Of a DNA stretch of 64,000 nucleotides, positions 1 through 11,815 are shown one piece after another; positions within the stretch are counted from its first letter, which is position 1, and every line of letters begins with the position of its first letter. The notes beneath the pieces were generated by a model. The model was not told the origin of the DNA. It did not search any database and saw only the letters and a list, made by a program, of their open reading frames with translations. Source of the stretch: Glebionis coronaria (Eukaryota > Streptophyta > Magnoliopsida > Asterales > Asteraceae); contig CM046877.1 of NCBI GenBank assembly GCA_025667525.1, positions 26,192,737 through 26,256,736 of the forward strand, in the 5' to 3' direction. Position numbers and translations under genes: made by a program.

Positions 1-1727
1 GTTTAAAATCATTTAATAACTAGTATAAAGCGAGGCTATAGACTCACCTTAGTACTTATAGTAGTTGAAGACAATCGCCGACGATAGTAGATGCCCGGTA
101 ACCACGATACCCGCAACCTAGCAAATAAGGTGCGTACTTTAATAATAGACTCGAGAAATAAATGATACTTAATAGAATCAAACTCAAGTATAAAATCACG
201 ACAACTCGAGAGAAAACGATGCAAGTGGTTCTATTATACTCTCCTATGTATTCATTTTATTGTCCTATGCCTTTAATAAAAATCTGCCGGAACATACCGA
301 ATGTCCAAGCCGTTTTCCCATACTTAAACATATCAAAATTTTATGATACTACTCAGAGAATCTTACTTACTATATATAGAAAGTCCTCCCAAAAGCCCAT
401 TAAAAGATTTTACTTCTAAAGTTCCCTGCCCGACTCATCTTTGAATCACAAAATCTGGACAGTTTAGCGACCTTGACTTACGAAACCATTTTGACCATTC
501 TAAACAACTCCATTTGTAAAACCGCCACTTGATTCTAAAAATAGACTCAAAATGCTAAACTTGGAGCCTGAGAACAGCCCTTGAATCATTTTGAAACTCA
601 TTTTATAGTCCCCGAGATTCGATCCAAATATCGACAACAATTTTCGGATTGTGTCGACACTCGTTTCCCGGTACACAATCATTCAAAACATCATAACTTC
701 GCGCTCGTTTTGAGCTAGAAGCTCTACCTTATATCAAATCGAAGCTAAGGAAATTATCTACAACCCTAGGATATAAGTTAAGTCATTTTCAAAACATAAA
801 AATTCGGATTTTTCAGTTTACCTACTGCCCAAAATTGACTATTAAAATCTCTTACAAAATCATGTTTTTGATCAATTCCAACAACTTTTGTGATCAACCT
901 AAGCCCCTAATATCATCAATAACCATTCCTAACACTTGCATCATTATCAAAATCAAAAACCCAAAAATTAAAAATCAACTTTTTAACAAAAACATAGCAT
1001 GAAAATCTTTTGATCATCACTACTAACACATGCATACAACAAATTTGGATCAAACATCACCAACTTTTCTTGAAAAATTTATATGGTTGCATGTATGAAA
1101 ATTTTATACCAAATTGTAGCCCTTTGAAAATGGAGAATGGGACTTGTTTTAGTTTCTCTTGGATCAAGCTAGAAAAATTTTGATCATGATGTTTGTGGTG
1201 TTAATGGTGGATGGCTAAAAATAAGGTAGAAGAGAAAGTTGGTTGTGTTTTTTTTTAAATGAATTTATTAAAGTAAAAGTGTTAGTGGAAATGTTAGGTA
1301 TAGTGTGGAGTTAGGGTAGTTTTTGCCCATTTGTGATAGTTTTGGTCCAAAATGTGAATATTAGTTAAAAAGCGGGAAATGACTAAAAGTAAATTTTACA
1401 AATATTTACGGGACTCGGGTTTCGTAAAAATACTTAAAAGTTTAAACGCACACGAAAAATAATAATATAACGACTCGATACGTAATTAAAACGATATCGT
1501 CGAAAATATTAATTATCGAAACGGTTGATAATAAAATATAAAATTGTGGGCGTCCGTCGGTATCGCGATCACTAGTAGTCCTCGTTTCTCGTCAAAATAT
1601 TAAAACATAATATTTAATATTGGTTTCAACTTAAACCGTTAAACATAATAATATTTAACGTTATAAAATACTTCAAAATAATTGAAAATTATAATTAAAT
1701 TATGACCTTATTTTTACGGGTTTTACA
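1..1727 (-). repeat. 3' LTR of element A (truncated by window start)
   Basis: Matches 7131-8856 with roughly 15-20 differences by eye, about 1 percent, plus a one-base change in a T run. The minus-strand terminus is TGTAAAACCCG. The first ~840 bases of the unit lie outside the window. Short ORFs inside it are repeated in the other LTR and have no coding look. Confidence 0.93.
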
Positions 1728-1742
1728 TCCTCACCACCTTAA
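1728..1742 (-). other. Polypurine tract of element A
   Basis: Read on the minus strand, AAGGTGGTGAGGA directly precedes the LTR start TGTAAAA. This is the expected position and composition of the plus-strand primer tract of an LTR retrotransposon. Confidence 0.75.
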
Positions 1743-4700
1743 GGGAGCGACGTCCCGGCGCTCAACTCGCCTCATACACGAGTTGTTCACTACCCGGAAG
1801 GATGAAGGCATTCCTTATAAAGAAGTCCTCACGTTCCCACGTGAAATTCGATCCATGATCTCCACTGGTTCTTTTACAAAACACAACTTGTCGTCAAGTT
1901 GTATCTCACCAAAAAGAAATAAATAAATCCTTATCCACAAGTCACCCGTCAAGCTCGACACATGAAAATTTTATGAATCACACGAAGCTCATTCGACGAC
2001 AAGAACAAATAACATGATTTTCGGGTAAGTCCAGTTAAAAGGAAAGTTGCAAATTAAAGGATATCCATCAGCCGGATAGCCATGGACACACATCAAAAGA
2101 ACTAAGAAGAAAAACATTTTCGTCATTGGAGGGTGCTCACATGCGGGTCCCTACTCAAAATATAATACAAAGATACCATCTCACTTTCGCCAACGCGCAT
2201 TAAAGTCTCAATAAACATCGTCGTTGAAAGTCAAAAAGATATTACATAATATATGTTCTACATGATCGGACGTCATCGGATGATGCCGTCTCAAGTTCTC
2301 ACAACTTACGATCATTTGACTAGATCACATACCACATAAGTACATAAAAATAAAAGGTCGAACAATAACATCAAGTATAGATTTCCATCGTTAATCATCG
2401 AGAAAACCTTGAACGAACCCTTGATAATAACCACTTGATCACAAGAGTCTTTCCACTTGCGGTGTCGGCTTCAACATACTCCTCGAGGTTGTAACAAATT
2501 TATTAACTCCATTCCTTAAAAGATTCGGTCCTCAATCATTCCACAAGTACACGCATTAATCCTGATGACACTTATCGTTTCTTCTTATACACTGCTTCCC
2601 AAGATTCATTTTAAACTCATAATAAAATAGTAATCTTCAATACGAGGAACATAACGAGATAAAAATGACTTCAATAAACGCATAAACGAACAAGATGTGG
2701 TAAAATGATTTAAGATTAACGATCGACGAGGGATCTCGAATCACGTAACCATAAAACATAATAATTCGCAATACTTAAAAAAAATGAGAGAGAAGAAAGA
2801 ATTAAATATTAAACATTAAAATAACATTTGTCACAATTATCCATCCCGGTTTTGGTATTACCTTAAAACGCAATTGAGGTACTTTCTTGATAAAGATGAT
2901 ATATCAAAATAGGAGTTAAATAGCTTCATAATTTATTTTGGTTGTCTTAAGAAACTTTGAAAGATTGACATGAATTTTATAAATTAAACTCATATTGTTG
3001 GTTACAATTAGAAGATATAATTTCCAAATTAAATCATTATTAGGAATATAAATTAAACCGCAAATTTTATTACATTAAAAGTAAAGTATGATAAGTCAAT
3101 TAGTTCAGAAGATAGAGCATAATTTCATTTTAAACATTAGTTTTAGTTATACAAAATATGATGTATAAATTTGACCTTTTACTTGTGATGGTTATTTCAA
3201 TAATTGAAAATTATTGGAAAAATGTATAAAAGTTCCACAAAAAAATTTATAATACGTTGTAGAAATACATAAAGGTGTTTATTATTTCAAAATAAACATG
3301 GGGTATATTTGAGTTTAAAAATGTGACAAGATAATAAATGAATACGAATGGAAATAATGGTCAACAATTAGCACGAAATCAGCGGTACGAAAGAAACGAA
3401 GCAAATGTCGTATGAATTCTTAAAGAGAATAATAAAATAAAGGCGTCGATGGTAAGACGATAAGAAATAATAGATTAAACAAGTTGTCAATTTTGTTAGT
3501 GCGGTCGGTAGTTCACCAATATCAGTTCGTTAACTTAGCGGTGGTCGTTACACGATCGGAAATAAGATCCATACAAAAATTTTAATAAAACGAAATTCCT
3601 ACTAATCACTTGTAAGTAAAACAAATCAAACGAACGATGTTAGTGCTTAAAGGGAGAAGTCAAAGCACGGTTCACAAGGGTGGATTTCGAGACAAACGAG
3701 AGTGACGGACGTCATCCCGGATATACGGAAATCACTCTAGTGATAATTCATTATTCACGTGCGGAGACATTCCAAAGATCTACCCAGTCGCATAAGGAAG
3801 ATTGGACGAGACGGAAAGATAAAATATCGAGACTTTTAGGTCTTTTATCAACAGTCAGTAATTAAACGAACGGTCAAAAGAAATCAGTTATAAGACAAAA
3901 TGAAGTAACAAGTGAAAAAGCGATAGTCGAGTAAAAACGTATTCGTAAGCGCGTAATTCGTTTAAGAAAAGGTAAGAAAACGTATGCGGATGCATAGAAA
4001 TTGTGCTACTTGCATAAAATATAAGGGTTTTCAAAACTTCTTTTCATTTTATTTCATTTTATTTTATTCTATTATGAATACAAGTAAAAAGTTCCTTATT
4101 ATCAAGATTTTTAAGTTGACTACTATTCAGCCTAGCATGGCTCCTTCTAAATTAGACATAGGTGATCAGGCCATGTATAATTTAGGAATAGCAATGCAGT
4201 GCTCAGTTTCGTCGAAAAGTATTACGTTTCTTATGTTTATATATAAACCATGCCATTTGAAAATGGAATTTTAAAAATATTTTATAAATTTATAGGAAAC
4301 AGGTAATTTGTGAAATACTCAATAAGCAACTTTGAATGTCACGAAAAGTATTTTATAAGACCAAAGTAAAAACAATTGGTGAAAATAATCGTAAAACAAT
4401 ATCAGATTTATTTATAAGGTGACATTATGACAACGTATAAAGTAGCCAAAGGTTTGCAAAAAGTAGCAAATAGTAGCTCATAAAACAATCAATGAAATGG
4501 TTACAAGTTGTTAATGTTTCAAAAGGTTATACGGTTTAGACGGAAACGCCCTGAGACACGTGATAATAATGTCAACGAAGAATGTGAAGACAAACTTCAA
4601 AACTCAACCCAAATCAGTGGAAGGTTAGAAGAAAATAAAAATAAAAATAAAATAACATCGAATGACAAATGAGTCATATATATAAAAAGGATAAATCAAT

Positions 4701-6273
4701 CCATATGTGTATTCTATGTAACATACTAGACACAACATGCTTTTAAGAAAGTATATTATTCATTTTCAAATTACACCATTAATGCGGTAATTGCTAATCC
4801 TAAAATATTTCTATTTTTAAACATTTTCACATGCGACTAGTATTAGTTAGTTGTAAAATAATATTCGTTAAAATTTTACGATCTCAAATGAACTCAAAAC
4901 TGCTTAGAAACGTTTAAAACCCATGTTTCGAATTTTCTATCATATTTGAATTTTAAATATGAGCCGATTAATTGACCCGATAAACGACATTTCCAAGACT
5001 CGGAGTCTAAAGCATTTTGATGCAAAACGACGTTTCAGACGACTTTTTAGTTTTACCCGAGACCTGAAAACCAATGTAAAATTACCAAAATACCCCTGCA
5101 AGTTCTGTGCAGGTTTGACTATTTTATTTTAAAAACGTAGGTTTTACTTTTAAGTTTTGACCTGTTTATACTGCCCCTACAGTTTCTGCATAAAGTGTAT
5201 TTTTCGACACTTCTTAACGGCTCAAAATTTATACATATATACACACATGTCTTGTGGATTTTATAACAACGAAAAATAAATCTCGTAATGAGCATCAAAT
5301 AAAATATAGCATGATGAATGACAGAAAATGCTTCAAGGTATTCAACACGAAATTTAGGAAGCAAGACGGTGAAAGACGTTCGTAATTTCAGTTTCAAAGT
5401 GCAATGTAGGCAAATCTCCTTGGTGCCACGATTGTCCAAAAACACAAAACATAACATGAAAAGAATAGAACATTCATAGGTTGCGTTCCGGGAGCAAGAA
5501 GGTTAATGAAAGAGGATAATACAAGTTTATAGATGTAAAATCGTATTCCAATCTAGCGCCATAATCTAGATGATGATTTATAAAATGACGATGACGTTAC
5601 CGAGATATAAACGAACAATACACTTCGGAGTCGATACATATAAATGTCAACGAATTAAATCTTCGCATGTCGTGTAAAACGATAATAAAAATCAACAAAA
5701 TATTATGAAAAACTATGGTATTATTCAACACTATTTTAAGAAATGTTTCAAAATGTATGACTCACACGATAGCGGTTAGTCTAATCCAAGGACACATTGA
5801 GCTACACAATGGTCTAGAGATTACGTTAAAAGACGTCCAAGCACAAATAGCCGGAAGACGATTTGAATATCTATATAGATATCACAGAGGGTTAAACAAT
5901 GAAAGTAACGCGCGCAGATGAAGGTATGTAAGGTCATAATATAAAATTTTTGCAATAAAAGCAATTTAAATACTTCAAAAATAAATACAGAAAGATCTTA
6001 AAAATTCATTGTATTTATTTAAGTTAATCATTAATAAATGATAAACTTTTATCGAAAAGTTTAACGATATCAATGTATATCGATAAAGGATTATAGTATT
6101 TATTTAGAAATACTTAGCAATAAGGCATACATAATAATGTATACTAAAGTTGTAATCCCAGAAGTAGCTTGAACCTGAAGTCACGCGAAATCATGTGCAC
6201 CGACTCTTTGAAAAATAAAACCGACAGTTATAGTTTAGGTTTTTAGAAAAAGACCTAGTTCTCTATAACTCAT

Positions 6274-6286
6274 GGCTCTGGTACCA
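6274..6286 (-). other. Primer binding site of element A (tRNA-iMet type)
   Basis: The minus strand reads TGGTACCAGAGCC three bases inside the 5' LTR end. The usual plant iMet PBS is TGGTATCAGAGC, so one base differs. The same variant occurs in element B. Confidence 0.8.
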
Positions 6287-6289
6287 ATC

Positions 6290-8856
6290 TTTAACACCCC
6301 CAAATTTACACGCAGCGGAATACATCTTTGGGTGCTAAACAATGATACTACAACACATAATTTATAAAGAACGACTCAAAAAGAGACGTTTTAGATTTAT
6401 CGTTCCTAAAACATTTGTCAGAGTAGCGTAGTCCCAAGACATCGTAACCAAAGTACAACCAAAACAAAAGATTTAAATTGTTTTGAACAAAAGGAACGAC
6501 AAATATTCAAAGAGTTTATATTGCAAAGTAGTGCACAACATTCATTCCCGTGGCTTCCAAGCTTCACCCTTCCTGATTACCTGAAATACATGTGAGTAAA
6601 ACATCAGCAAAAATGCCGAGTGAATCTATAGGTTTATGTAATCAATTTTGAACACAAGCAAAGATTATAAGTTTGTGGCATGCTTATAAGCATCAAATAA
6701 TAATTCGCATCAACAATAATAATTGTATATAGCATAAATTGCAATAAGCTCATGGAACCGAGCCCTTAGACACTCCCATATCAGTCTAATAAGACAAGAG
6801 ATTTATTAATTGTCGGTTACCTCCAGATTATTGGTACATTGCCGTATACCTGACTTCTCAATACAATATGCTCAAACAGTGTGGAGGTCGGGCCTAAGCT
6901 TCTATGACAAGTCCATAAAAACTGAACCGGGGCGGCTTCCCCCATAGATCTATTAATTGTACTAGCGGTTAACCCATCATAGGTTAATTAACGGTCCATA
7001 ATTGAGGTTTTAAACAAAGGCAATCACTTAATGCAATTTAAAGGCAACCACGGGTCCATTCATAGAGGGACAAAGCATACCATAAAAATATTGTGTTCTA
7101 AGTTTATAAAACATGTATTCCCCCTCGCGGGTTTAAAATCATTTAATAACTAGTATAAAGCGAGGCTATAGACTCACCTTAGTACTTATAGTAGTTGAAG
7201 ACAATCACCGACGATAGTAGATGCCCGGTAACCACGATACCCGCAACCTAGCAAATAAGGTGCGTACTTTAATAATAGACTCGAGAAATAAATGATACTT
7301 AATAAAATCAAACTCAAGTATAAAATCACGACAACTCGAGAGAAAACGATGCAAGTGGTTCTATTATACTCTCCTATGTATTCATTTTATTGTCCTATGC
7401 CTTTAATAAAAATCTGCCAGAACATACCGAATGTCCAAGCCGTTTTCCCATACTTAAACATATCAAAATTTTATGATACTACTCAGAGAATCTTACTTAC
7501 TATATATAGAAAGTCCTCCCAAAAGCCCATTAAAAGATTTTACTTCTAAAGTTCCCTGCCCGACTCATCTTTGAATCACAAAATCCGGACAGTTTAGCGA
7601 CCTTGACTTACGAAACCATTTTGACCATTCTAAACAACTCCATTTGTAAAACCACCACTTGATTCTAAAAATAGACTCAAAATGCTAAACTTGGAGCCTG
7701 AGAACAGCCCTTGAATCATTTTGAAACTCATTTTATAGTCCCCGAGATTCGATCCAAATATCGACAACAATTTTCGGATTGTGTCGACACTCGTTTCCCG
7801 GTACACAATCATTCAAAACATCATAACTTCGCGCTCGTTTTGAGCTAGAAGCTCTACCTTATATCAAATCGAAGCTAAGGAAATTATCTACAACCCTAGG
7901 CTATAAGTTAAGTCATTTTCAAAACATAAAAATTCGGAATTTTCAGTTTACCTACTGCCCAAAATTGACTATTAAAATCTCTTACAAAATCATGTTTTTG
8001 ATCAATTCCAACAACTTTTGTGATCAAACTAAGCCTTTAATATCATCAATAACCATTCCTAACACTTGCATCATTATCAAAATCAAAAACCCAAAAATTA
8101 AAAATCAACTTTTTAACAAAAACATAGCATGAAAATCTTTTGATCATCACTACTAACACATGCATACAACAAATTTGGATCAAACATCACCAACTTTTCT
8201 TGAAAAATTTATATGGTTGCATGTATGAAAATTTTATACCAAATTGTAGCCCTTTGAAAATGGAGAATGGGACTTGTTTTAGTTTCTCTTGGATCAAGCT
8301 AGAAAAATTTTGATCATGGTATTTGTGGTGTTAATGGTGGATGGCTAAAAATAAGGTAGAAGAGAAAGTTGGTTGTGTTTTTTTTAAATGAATTTATTAA
8401 AGTAAAAGTGTTAGTGGAAATGTTAGGTATAGTGTGGAGTTAGGGTAGTTTTTGCCCATTTGTGATAGTTTTGGTCCAAAATATGAATATTAGTTAAAAA
8501 GCGGGAAATGACTAAAAGTAAATTTTACAAATATTTACGGGACTCGGGTTTCGTAAAAATACTTAAAAGTTTAAACGCACACGAAAAATAATAATATAAC
8601 GACTCGATACGTAATTAAAACGATATCGTCGAAAATATTAATTATCGAAACGGTTGATAATAAAATATAAAATTGTGGGCGTCCGTCGGTATCGCGATCA
8701 CTAGTAGTCCTCGTTTCTCGTCAAAATATTAAAACATAATATTTAATATCGGTTTCAACTTAAACCGTTAAACATAATAATATTTAACGTTATAAAATAC
8801 TTCAAAATAATTGAAAATTATAATTAAATTATGACCTTATTTTTACGGGTTTTACA
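6290..8856 (-). repeat. 5' LTR of element A (complete)
   Basis: 2567 bp from TTTAACACCCCC (the first base triplet is TGT in the related element B) to GGGTTTTACA. On the minus strand it begins TGTAAAACCCG and ends GGGGGTGTTA. Its right edge abuts GAAAG, the presumed target duplication. Confidence 0.9.
6578..7177 (-). other. Putative leader intron in the 5' LTR of element A
   Basis: On the minus strand a donor AAG|GTGAGTC lies at 7177 and a pyrimidine-rich acceptor TGTATTTCAG|GTAATC at 6578, about 600 nt apart. Equivalent sites occur at the same relative place in elements B and E. Splicing is inferred only from sequence. Confidence 0.4.
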
Positions 8857-9169
8857 GAAAGTTTCTTAGTAATAGTGGCAATGGTGGATACAAGTGGGGC
8901 AACAGCTAAGACATGGACGTTTAACTTGATTTTACTTGATCTAATATGCTAAATTACTAAATTACCATATGTAACTTTTTTTTGTTTTTACGATATACGT
9001 CTAGTTTTTCTTTAAATAAGAACATGGTTATCTAATACTCTTCTTATAATTATATTTCCTCGACAAAAAATATACAGTTTAAGAAAAAATATCATTTTTA
9101 CAGTTTTTTTTTACTTTTTACACAAAAATATTTTTATTTTTAACCAATTAATTACAAATTTCTTCATAG
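8857..9169. other. Flank of element A, nothing recognised
   Basis: AT-rich host sequence right of element A, starting with the presumed target-site copy GAAAG. No ORF of note, RNA gene or repeat structure was seen. Confidence 0.5.
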
Positions 9170-9210
9170 TACTCCCTCCGTCCCAAAATTATTGTCACCC
9201 GACAAGAATC
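9170..9210 (+). mobile_element. Stowaway-like MITE left end (fragment)
   Basis: CTCCCTCCGTCCCAAAA directly after a TA dinucleotide (9170-9171) is the classic terminal sequence of plant Tc1/mariner-type Stowaway MITEs. I could not find a clean matching right end. A degenerate candidate (GTGGGGGATAC near 9432) would give about 270 bp. Confidence 0.45.
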
Positions 9211-9716
9211 ATACATTTTCAGAAAATTACATTTATTACAACCTTTTTTTTCTCTTACTTTTTAGCATATTAACAGATTTACCCTTAGCTAATTAATTAA
9301 TTCTTTTTTAAAGTTTGTAATTACAATTTCAAACAAAGATAAATATAATTACATAATTTTAACCTAATTTACGTTTTTTATTTATTTTTGAAATTAGACT
9401 ATTTCGAAAATAATAACCTAAAGCTATTAAAGTGGGGGATACAACTCTTTTTTAGGAATATTAATTCTATATTTTATAATTTATCTTAGTTAAATATGGA
9501 TCTCGGCATCGTAACACTACCGATCGGATAACCACCTTCTTCTCCGGTACTATTACCTAATTATCATCGTTACTCGTTGATTTGATTGTTTAATTGAGTT
9601 ATAAATTTCTGTTACACTAGTCTTTGATTTGATTGTTTTTAGTTATGTTCAACTGATTAATTTATAAGGAGGGTGTTTTGATCATGAGCTTATTTGATAG
9701 GCTTATTGAAACTTGA
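9211..9716. other. AT-rich intergenic DNA
   Basis: AT-rich sequence, possibly including the eroded body and right end of the Stowaway-like element. Nothing else was recognised. Confidence 0.4.
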
Positions 9717-10056
9717 AACTTCAAAAAAAAAATTATTAAAAAAAAAATTATTTTCGAAAAAAAGTTTTATTTTCAAAAAAAAATTATTTTCGAAAAAAAA
9801 AATTTATTTTCGAAAAAAAAAATTATTTCCCGAAAATAAAACATATTTTTTCGAAAATAAAACTTTTTTTCCGAAAATAAAACATATTTTTTCGAAAATA
9901 AATCTTTTTTTTCCCAAAATAAAACTTATTTTTAGAAAATAAAACTTTTTTTTCCGAAAATAATTTTTTTTTTCAAAAATAATTTTTTTTTTCGAGAAAA
10001 TAAAACTTATTTTTTCTGAAAATAATTATTTTTTTTCAAAAATAATTTTTTTTGAA
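9717..10056. repeat. Low-complexity array of TTATTTTCGAAAA-like units
   Basis: About 340 bp of alternating A runs and T runs joined by TCGAAAA or CCGAAAA, with ragged unit lengths of about 18-28 bp. It reads as K/F-rich peptides in any frame and has no coding character. It resembles slipped, palindrome-prone simple sequence. Confidence 0.8.
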
Positions 10057-10070
10057 ACTATTTATTATAA

Positions 10071-10330
10071 GGTTCACAATACATCCCTGGGAAAGGAAAA
10101 AGACACGAATACCCTCTCTTTTAGATTTTGTTAATTTTTAACGAGAAAAAATTTGCACCGTTAGTCCATGAGGGATGTATTGTGCCCCGCGCACTAACGG
10201 AGGGATGGCTGTTGTCCAAAAAGTTAACGAAGGATGTAATTCGATTTTTCGACATATCACAGGGATGCTTTTTGCACTTCTCTCTAAAAAATTTAAAGAA
10301 AAAACTGTGGCGTATTGTTGACAAAAGAAA
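10071..10330. repeat. Unclassified repeat-like segment with inverted motifs
   Basis: Contains CACAATACATCCCT (10075-10088) and its exact reverse complement (10171-10184), plus CCGTTAGT/ACTAACGG (10158/10193). The phrase GGGATG or GGATGT recurs four times in 150 bp. It looks like part of a dispersed repeat, but I cannot name the family. Short ORFs on both strands here are overlapping noise. Confidence 0.45.
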
Positions 10331-10640
10331 AACATGAGGTAGAGCTTGTTATATGTGAACCAAAAGCTATTTATAAATGACTGAACGTGTGTTTTTGTGT
10401 ATCGTTGTGAAAATGAAAAAAAATGGTATTTGGCGGAACCATCTTAAGTCCGTGTACCTTTTTGGTACCGAGCCCCTCACCCTACAAGGAAGAATAAATT
10501 ACCTAGGCAACACTGGTTGTCAAGCTTTTGATAAAGAATCTAATTACATAGGGTAATTTAGTAATTTTCCATAAGTACCGAAAACAAGCATGATAATCGA
10601 TAATCATAGCTACGTATCTTTTCAATGGGATGTTTGTTTA

Positions 10641-10779
10641 AGCCTATTTGACTCCGCTTATATTTCGTAAGCCCATTCTTTCTGGCTTCTTTTTCGTCGT
10701 TAAGTCATAAGCTTGTAAGTAAAAAAATAAGCCAGAAATAACGGGCATATGAAATATAAGTTGATTCAAATAAGATTAG
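10641..10779. mobile_element. Foldback (hairpin) MITE candidate
   Basis: A left arm at 10646-10688 and a right arm at 10729-10771 are inverted copies over about 43 bp with roughly 7 mismatches, separated by 40 bp. The short loop and AT-rich arms fit a foldback MITE. No convincing target duplication was seen, so the superfamily is unknown. Confidence 0.55.
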
Positions 10780-10854
10780 GTTTGATGTTTTGTTCCCCAA
10801 ATTTATTGAATATATGTAGATATTAAAGACTTGAGTTGCATAATATCCAAATCC

Positions 10855-10945
10855 AGTTCGGTACGGTACCGGTACCATTAATTTATGCTCGGAAAAAAAT
10901 TTGTACCACTAATTCGGTACACGATCGGTACGGTACCGGTACCAT
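10855..10945. repeat. GGTACC-rich short duplication
   Basis: The string CGGTACGGTACCGGTACCAT occurs at about 10859-10878 and again at about 10925-10944, both as nested palindromes. It is a local duplication of unknown origin. Confidence 0.6.
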
Positions 10946-11319
10946 GTTCATCCTAATAATAAATACACTTTAAACTTTGTTCACAACTCCCAGGGGACAC
11001 GGTTGCCTTGTACACACTCGAGTCCACAACATCGAGGCAGACTAGGCTATGAACTATGATAATCCCAAAAATGACATCGACTATGAGCTTTCCAAGTCAC
11101 CGGGTCACGAGATTGATCACCGAGTGAACCCGATCGAAGCAACGAATTCACTGATTCACCATCAAATTAATCCGATTAGTTCACTAGATTAACAATACGA
11201 CCATTAAATCGATTAACACATCATTAATCATTTACCAGTAAAACATATGTTAAGAGCATTTACACTATCAAGGGGGTGTCTGGGCAAACCTACTGAATTA
11301 ACTTATTGTTATTCTAAAA

Positions 11320-11640
11320 ACAATTTATTAGCTTAGTGGTAAGACACCTAACCTCGTGACAAGTTGAAACCTCACTAGGTGCACATGTGTGGTGGTGGCC
11401 AGGGATAGAGTCGGAAACGGCCACGTGATGCCTCGCGGAGGCCGCGTACATCTGAGTCAAAAACTCTACCTCCCTAGGTTACCAAGACGGTCAAACCTCA
11501 TCCGTTTTAGTCGGAAACGGCCAGGTGATACCTTGGTCAGTGTGACTACATCTGAGTCAAAAGATTTGACCTCCCTGGGTAGACTAGATGTTCAAAACTT
11601 CATCTTACCCGTTTTAGTTAATAAGCTTATGCAACCCAAA
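11320..11640 (+). mobile_element. tRNA-related SINE-like repeat with internal duplication
   Basis: TTAGCTTAGTGGT at 11328-11340 fits a Pol III A box, and AAGTTGAAACCTC at 11361-11373 fits a degenerate B box, as in tRNA-derived SINEs. The body holds a 100-bp tandem duplication (units from 11411 and 11511, both starting TCGGAAACGGCCA and containing ACATCTGAGTCAAAA). No poly-A or T tail or target duplication was clear, so this is a likely but unproven SINE. Confidence 0.45.
11411..11617. repeat. 100-bp tandem duplication
   Basis: Unit 1 is 11411-11510 and unit 2 is 11511-11617. Shared blocks are TCGGAAACGGCCA, ACATCTGAGTCAAAA, ACCTCCCT and CCGTTTTAGT. The segments between them have diverged, so the duplication is old or inherited from the repeat family. 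Confidence 0.75.
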
Positions 11641-11654
11641 TAATATAACCAATA

Positions 11655-11815
11655 TGAGCCTTCCAAAGTGGAGGCCATGAGTTCGAATTAAACAGGGAGA
11701 ATACTAATCCCCTTGTGGCCACGGAGGTTCAGCTGCGCGACCCCAGGCTAACCAAAAGGGTAATCGCCCCTGGGATTACTCGGCTAACAATGTCCAGTGG
11801 GATCCAGGTAAAAAT
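11655..11815 (+). mobile_element. Second SINE-like segment
   Basis: GAGTTCGAATTA at 11679-11690 resembles a Pol III B box (GGTTCGAATCC), and the GC-rich stretch following it differs sharply from the AT-rich surroundings. The A box and ends are not clear. It could be an unrelated GC-rich repeat. Confidence 0.3.

Larger units (their letters stand above)
1728..6289 (-). other. Interior of element A, no recognisable coding domain
   Basis: About 4.56 kb between the LTRs. The longest open frames are near 112 codons (5119-5457, minus) and match nothing I recognise. I looked for RT, integrase, protease and CCHC motifs on the minus strand and found none. Because the LTRs are about 99 percent identical, the lack of ORFs is unlikely to be decay since insertion, so the interior was probably already non-coding when it moved, as in LARD-type elements. 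Heavily diverged pol remnants cannot be excluded by eye. Confidence 0.6.
1..8856 (-). mobile_element. LTR retrotransposon A (chromovirus-like, non-coding interior)
   Basis: The first 1727 bases repeat almost exactly at about 7131-8856, which defines two LTRs. A tRNA-iMet-type primer site lies just inside the right LTR and a purine-rich tract lies just inside the left one, both readable on the minus strand, so the element is transcribed leftwards. The right LTR is complete (2567 bp). The left LTR runs off the window, so the target duplication cannot be checked; the right flank is GAAAG. The interior (about 4.56 kb) has no recognisable gag or pol. The end of the interior (minus strand GGGACG then AAGGTGGTGAGGA before TGTAAAA) resembles the pol end and purine tract of Tekay/Del chromoviruses. 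The family assignment is inference; the LTR structure is seen directly. Confidence 0.88.

Noticed and set aside
5119..5457. 112-codon minus-strand open frame inside element A
   Set aside because: No domain, motif or codon pattern recognised. Frames of this length are expected by chance over the 4.6 kb interior.
9694..9942. 82-codon K/F-rich frame
   Set aside because: A translation of the A-run/T-run simple sequence.
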